Assembly: GCA_023678885.1 (NCBI GenBank)
Contig: CM043001.1
Location: 8,530,092-8,594,091, forward strand
DNA length: 64,000 bases
Source of the DNA: Pogostemon cablin
Lineage: Eukaryota; Streptophyta; Magnoliopsida; Lamiales; Lamiaceae
Direction: 5' to 3'
In this document: positions 59,618 through 64,000 of the stretch, one piece after another
How positions within the stretch are numbered: the first letter of the stretch is position 1
How the letters are laid out: every line of letters starts with the position of its first letter
Made by a program: the position numbers and the translations under genes
The notes under the pieces: generated by a model
Database searches by the model: none
Told to the model about the DNA's origin: nothing
What the model saw: only the letters and a program-made list of their open reading frames with translations

Positions 59618-61478
59618 TGATGAGAGTGAAAATAAGCGTGTTTTAATATCCAATTTAACACCTTTTTGATTGATATTGTAGTCTTATATGAGCACAAATG
59701 TCTTATATTCGATATATGTGATAATTATGTGCACTTGAGGTGTTTTATTGTGTTTTAGGTGGAAAAAGGATCAAAAGAGCCAAGTTTGAGAAAAGGTGCA
59801 ATTTGTGCAAGAATGCTAATAAACGCACATCGAACTTGTGTAATTATTCTGTGTTGATGTGGAGCTCTGAACTGGAAGTGTGATATATGGTTGGAAAGCC
59901 ACTGAAGAGAAGGTCGTTTTGGCGTAAAGAACATCCCATTCGGAGTCCGAACGAGGAAGTTATGAGCAAAGTGGTGATACCGCGCGAGCTGTGCGAACAG
60001 AATTACAGTGCTACTTTCCATGGCCTGTTACATATTCAACTCTTAGATTTCTTGTAATTTCTTTATATGGATAGAAAGCCAAGGAAGAGAGGATCGCGTG
60101 AGCGCAAAAATCACTCAATTCGGAGGTCGGATGTGAAAGTTATACGCGAAACGGAGAGACTGCGCAAATCCAATAGCAGGGTTCGACCTGTGGTTCGACC
60201 TGTGGCAAGTGGTTCGACCTGTTTGACGAGGTCGAACCTGCGCTTCGGGAACTTACCAAATCCGTATTTTCGAGGCCAAAACGCGTGAGATCACTTGAAA
60301 AGCCCATTCCAAGCCCTAGAGACGTGATTACAAGTATAAAAGGAGGCTCATGCAGTCAAGAAAAACGTCACCAATCACCGAGGAGAGGCCATAACCATAC
60401 AACACCCCACAAGGGGGGATCACCCCCCATCCATCATCCACTTCCTTTCCTCCATCCATCCATCACTTTGAAGATTCGTTTGTGGAATCAAGAGGAGAAC
60501 CAAGAGGAGGATTCAAGATGGAGAAGGGCATGAAGACGACATATCAAGGGTTTATTCGTTTCCTAATTTATCTTGTATTTTCCGGACATCCGGGTAAGAT
60601 CTATCCAACACCCATGATTGTTCTTCGAAACATCATGGGCTAGAGCCTTTTTGGTAGATCTAGGAGTTTTGATGGTTTTATGAATTAATTGAACTTCCAT
60701 GTATACACTCCGTACAACACTACTTGTGGTTTATTTTATATATGATTGTACTTTCTTAATCCATATTCACGGTCGTTTTGTGCATCTTCAATTGGTATAT
60801 AGAGTCTGAATATATATCTTGGTTGTAGATTGAGTGCGTTCACCGCTGAACAGGATTCCATGTTATGATTCTAAGTGAGGGGACTCCGAAGCTTCATTAG
60901 AACTATCATATATGAATACTTATTAATTGAATTGAATTCGGGTTAATAAGTAGGATAAAGAGGATAATTTCATAGTACCTATAAAGGGAGATCATATCGG
61001 ATTAGAGTACCAATCCTAGGGGGAAATAATTGATACTGATAGTACCTAGAAAGGGGGGGTGAAATTATATCTCTTGCTCCGAGATTATTTACACGTGTTA
61101 CACGCATGTTTACTTGTGTCTATAGAGTAGATATGCATGGTTTAGTGATGCGTCCATATTCCACAAGCCAGAGTCGGACATTGACACATGGAAGGGAAGT
61201 TAATGAGTAAAACTGGATTATCCTAGAGCTACATATTCTCCTACTTGATCCACCTAGGTATTCTTCGAGTGATAGTTTATTTTATTTGTTATTTAATTTA
61301 GTATTTTAGTTATAATCAAACATCAAACTCTTATTGCTTTGTCTTAATTAATTTAGATAATAATTTAATTGATAATACGCCGTCCCTTGGGTTCGATATT
61401 CACTTGGTCACCTTTCGAAACTACAATTGATATCCTTCATACTTGGGGATTAATTGTGTGTTGAGAAAACGCTCATCA
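59618..61478 (+). repeat. Athila-like LTR 3
   Basis: 1861 bp, ends CGCTCATCA at 61478 followed by CTAAC, the duplication also found before LTR 1. A few private substitutions (for example TTGAGAAAAC near its end). Confidence 0.9.
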
Positions 61479-61483
61479 CTAAC

Positions 61484-61579
61484 CCGCCCCACCAGGGCCG
61501 CCCTTCTTGAGCCCATCAAGAGGTGAGTTATGGCGGGTTGCGTATTAAATCGCCCTACCAATCCATTTTGATAATTCTA
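61484..61579 (+). mobile_element. End of the hAT-like minisatellite element
   Basis: CCGCCCCACCAGGGCCGCCC continues the sequence left of the Athila array. It ends in TTTTGATAATTCTA, which matches the other end TTTTGACAGCTCTA except for three transition-type changes. The following TTTTCAAC is close to ATTTCAAC found outside the other end (on the element strand), a weak 8-bp duplication. Confidence 0.45.
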
Positions 61580-61589
61580 AATTTTCAAC

Positions 61590-62131
61590 ACATTGGCATT
61601 GGTATGTTCTCTTTTTTCATTGCATTAGTTTATAAGCAGCACATTTCTAACTCCTAAGAACTATACACATAATGAAACACTAATTATGCCCCCTTTAGTT
61701 TGTATAGAAAGCTTTCGACCGCTCGTAAATAAATTCACAGTTACAGTCGTCGCCGAATGTTACTGCAGCACTGTCATACCAACATAGGTTAGTTTCATAT
61801 TTCGCATTAGAAGTGGTGTCATTAACTTGATTTCTTACTATATGCTAGACCAGAATAATTATTATCCTCGTTCATCTTTTGTTGGCTTAAGTTGTTCATT
61901 CTTCCATATAAGTGGTTAGTTATTTTCATACTTTAACTACATTAAAATACTGTTTCCCTTAAGCATACCAAGTTTTATTAGATTCTCGAAATTGCATCTT
62001 ATCCTCGAAAAAAATTATGTGTGCACTCCAAGGATATACCCATCTGCCTATTTGCTGAATGAATATTATTGAGTTATAAGTCTGGTTGCCAAAATCAAAG
62101 AGAAAGACTATTCTAAAGCCAAAATCATTCA
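61590..62131. other. Non-coding stretch
   Basis: No gene, RNA gene or element terminus recognised. Confidence 0.5.
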
Positions 62132-62140
62132 ATTTTATTA

Positions 62141-63098
62141 GGATTAATTGCAAAAAAAAAAAACTCAACCTTTCATTTTATTGCAAATAAATCTCAACCT
62201 TTAAGAAATTACAAAAAAACCTCAACCTTTAAGTTTCGTGCAAAACGCACCCAACGGGCAGGAGAGGGCTGCCCGACGCTAACGTGGCGTTGACCTTTGC
62301 CACGTCACCTTTAATTTTGTTGCAAAAAAAACCTCAACCTTTGCTTAAATTGCAATTTAATCCCAACCTTTGGAATTTTGGCAAAAAAGTCCATCAGATT
62401 TTTTTTTTATTTTAAATTGCACAAATTATATTTTATATTTAAATTTTAAATTCTAAAAAATTATTAAATAAAAAATAAATTTATTTTAGTTTTTAAAATA
62501 TTCTATGCATTATAAATTTAATATGATTTTTTATAATTTATTTTAGTTTTCTTACGAAATAAAATATAAAAAAACGTAAAAAATAAAGTAAAAAATAAAA
62601 ATAAAAATAATTGTTAATAAATTTATAATCTAAAAATATAGTAGAAAAGTTAGTAAGAAAAGGTTCATTTTAAAAATAATTTTATTTTAGATTTTATAAT
62701 CTAAAATAATTTATTTTGTATAAAATTATAATGCATAAAATATTTTAAAAACTAAAATAAATTTATTTTTTATTTAATAATTTTTTAGAATTTAAATTTT
62801 AAATATAAAATACAATTTGTGCAATTTAAAATAAAAAATAAAAATCTGATGGACTTTTTTGCCAAAATTCCAAAGGTTGGGATAAAATTGCAATTTAAGT
62901 AAAGGTTGAGGTTTTTTTGCAACAAACTTAAAGGTGACGTGGCAAAGGTCAACGCCACGTCAGCGTCGGGCAGCCTTCTCCTGCCCGTTGAGTGCGTATT
63001 GCACGAAACTTAAAGGTTGAGGTTTTTTTTGCAATTTCTTAAAGGTTGGGATTTATTTGCAATAAAATGAAAGGTTGAGGTTTTTTTGCAATTAACCC
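62141..63098. mobile_element. Foldback Mutator-like element, 958 bp
   Basis: The two halves are inverted copies around about 62620. GGATTAATTGCAAAAA at the left pairs with TTTTTGCAATTAACCC at the right, and internal blocks (CTCAACCTTT, GGGCAGGAGAGGGC, CAAAGGTCAACGCC, TCCATCAGATTTTT) also pair. The 9-bp target duplication ATTTTATTA (62132-62140 and 63099-63107) indicates a MULE. No transposase; the centre is AT-rich. Confidence 0.9.
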
Positions 63099-63107
63099 AT
63101 TTTATTA

Positions 63108-64000
63108 ATGTAAATATTCGATGTTAAATCACTATTGCTATTCTTAAGTGATAAAATTGAATAGTGAATACTTCTCTGAACCATTCTTTCCAATTTACTA
63201 AATTCAAATATTCAATTTTAGTTGACATAAAATCGATCCACATTAGACGTTCTTATGTTTATGCTTGAAGACAATATGATTAGTCAATTATTTGTATTCA
63301 ATGCAAGCAAGAATTCTATAATATGTTATATCTTTTGATCTATACTAGTGCTGATACTTAGTTTCTGAATGCCCCCCAGTGAATGTTAACCCTTTATTTT
63401 CATCTCTTCATATTAAGTTTTTTTTTTATGTTTTTAAAGTTAGGGAAGACTTGGCTTGAGTTTTTGAATGTCTTTAAATCCTTATGGTTGTACTCTTTGT
63501 GAATTTATACATACATGGTATTCTCCCCAAGGCACTAGAAAAAGTGTAATACTTGCATAACATCTCATCATACATTTCATTAACCATAAATCCCCCCCCC
63601 CCCCTCCCCCTCATTGAAACACTGATATGAATTTCTGCATCAGCTTTTTCCTTTGTATTTTGAAGGTATTTAGACAAATAAGTCAAAGCCTTATTAGGAA
63701 ATTGATATTTGGGTAATTAGATTTTGTTTGTTCCACAACTTTCTATTTCCACTTTCCATGTGATGGGGATTTAAAAGTTAGTGAGTATTTGTTAATAATA
63801 ATGTTCACGGAATTATGGTACACTGATTAATCTAAGAATTAAAAAAATAAACACATCCTTAAAGAATTGAAATAAAAATCGAACAACAGATTAATGATGA
63901 GTTCTGTTGCAGCATTCACAGAGGATTAATGGGAATTTAATTTAGTTGATGAGTAAAAATGGCCAATTAAATGCTTTATCATCACCCATTTTTCATTGAG
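63108..64000. other. Non-coding stretch with a poly-C run
   Basis: No gene seen. A C-rich run lies at about 63593-63610 (C14, T, C5). Otherwise AT-rich. Confidence 0.5.

Larger units (their letters stand above)
47747..61478 (+). mobile_element. Athila-like Ty3 element in tandem: LTR-body-LTR-body-LTR
   Basis: LTRs at 47747, 53682 and 59618 enclose two nearly identical bodies (period 5936 bp). The target duplication CTAAC lies only outside (47742-47746 and 61479-61483). Each body has a tRNA-Asp-like primer site, a gag-protease ORF with shared nonsense codons, no RT, RNase H or integrase, a long non-coding tail and a polypurine tract. Shared defects and the lack of a duplication at the middle LTR mean that one insertion was expanded by unequal recombination, apparently recently. 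Confidence 0.92.

Noticed and set aside
47747..61478. Two independent neighbouring Athila insertions
   Set aside because: The middle LTR is shared, no target duplication flanks it, and both bodies carry the same stops.
63593..63610. Poly-C run as a functional signal
   Set aside because: Simple homopolymer without context; may also be unreliable in length.

Overview
This window is repeat-dense nuclear DNA of a flowering plant, probably a eudicot. The evidence is plant-type LTR retrotransposons (Tekay/Del chromovirus, Athila-like, Ty1/copia, gag-only TR-GAG), Stowaway-like, hAT-like and Mutator-like elements, and broken copies of plant genes (an L-cysteine desulfhydrase-like gene, CBSX-type CBS-domain exons, a DeSI/PPPDE-type exon). 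The species cannot be named from this sequence. No intact host gene was found; every host-derived coding piece is truncated, frameshifted or reduced to isolated exons.

Layout, left half. 1-3131: 3' end of a Tekay-like Ty3 element with its LTR. 3132-5719: AT-rich DNA, an AGCTCG-rich element, a microsatellite and two Stowaway-like MITEs. 5813-6969: L-cysteine desulfhydrase-like pseudogene. 7190-14770: tandem TR-GAG array, LTR-gag-LTR-gag-LTR, period 3387 bp, one 5-bp target duplication (GGGCC) at the outer ends. 16229-17580: MITE cluster with a local duplication. 19240-24270: copia remnant and three minus-oriented LTR-type sequences, one a clear solo LTR. 25880-29988: isolated minus-strand exons.

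Layout, right half. 30330-47322 holds one Ty1/copia element cut in two. The 5' half lies on the plus strand (30330-35470) and the 3' half on the minus strand (45712-40529), separated by two oppositely oriented copies of a 1610-bp solo LTR. The copia target duplication GTACA occurs at both outer ends, its reading frame is restored when the halves are joined, and the two solo LTRs carry swapped target duplications (AGGGG/GGTAG). This is direct evidence for an inversion caused by recombination between the two LTRs. A 2.16-kb hAT-type element sits inside the copia 3' half. 47747-61478 is a second tandem array, Athila-like, three 1.86-kb LTRs and two gag-pro bodies, period 5936 bp, outer target duplication CTAAC. 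It sits inside a G-rich minisatellite-bearing hAT-like element that was itself split by the inversion. 62141-63098 is a foldback Mutator-like element with a 9-bp duplication.

Most notable: in both tandem arrays the non-coding stretch between the last ORF and the 3' LTR carries serial small hairpins whose stems change in a compensatory way (24 units in the TR-GAG element, 3 units in the Athila-like element). Several LTRs also carry hairpin-type motif clusters upstream of the TATA box. I know of no named system that accounts for these.
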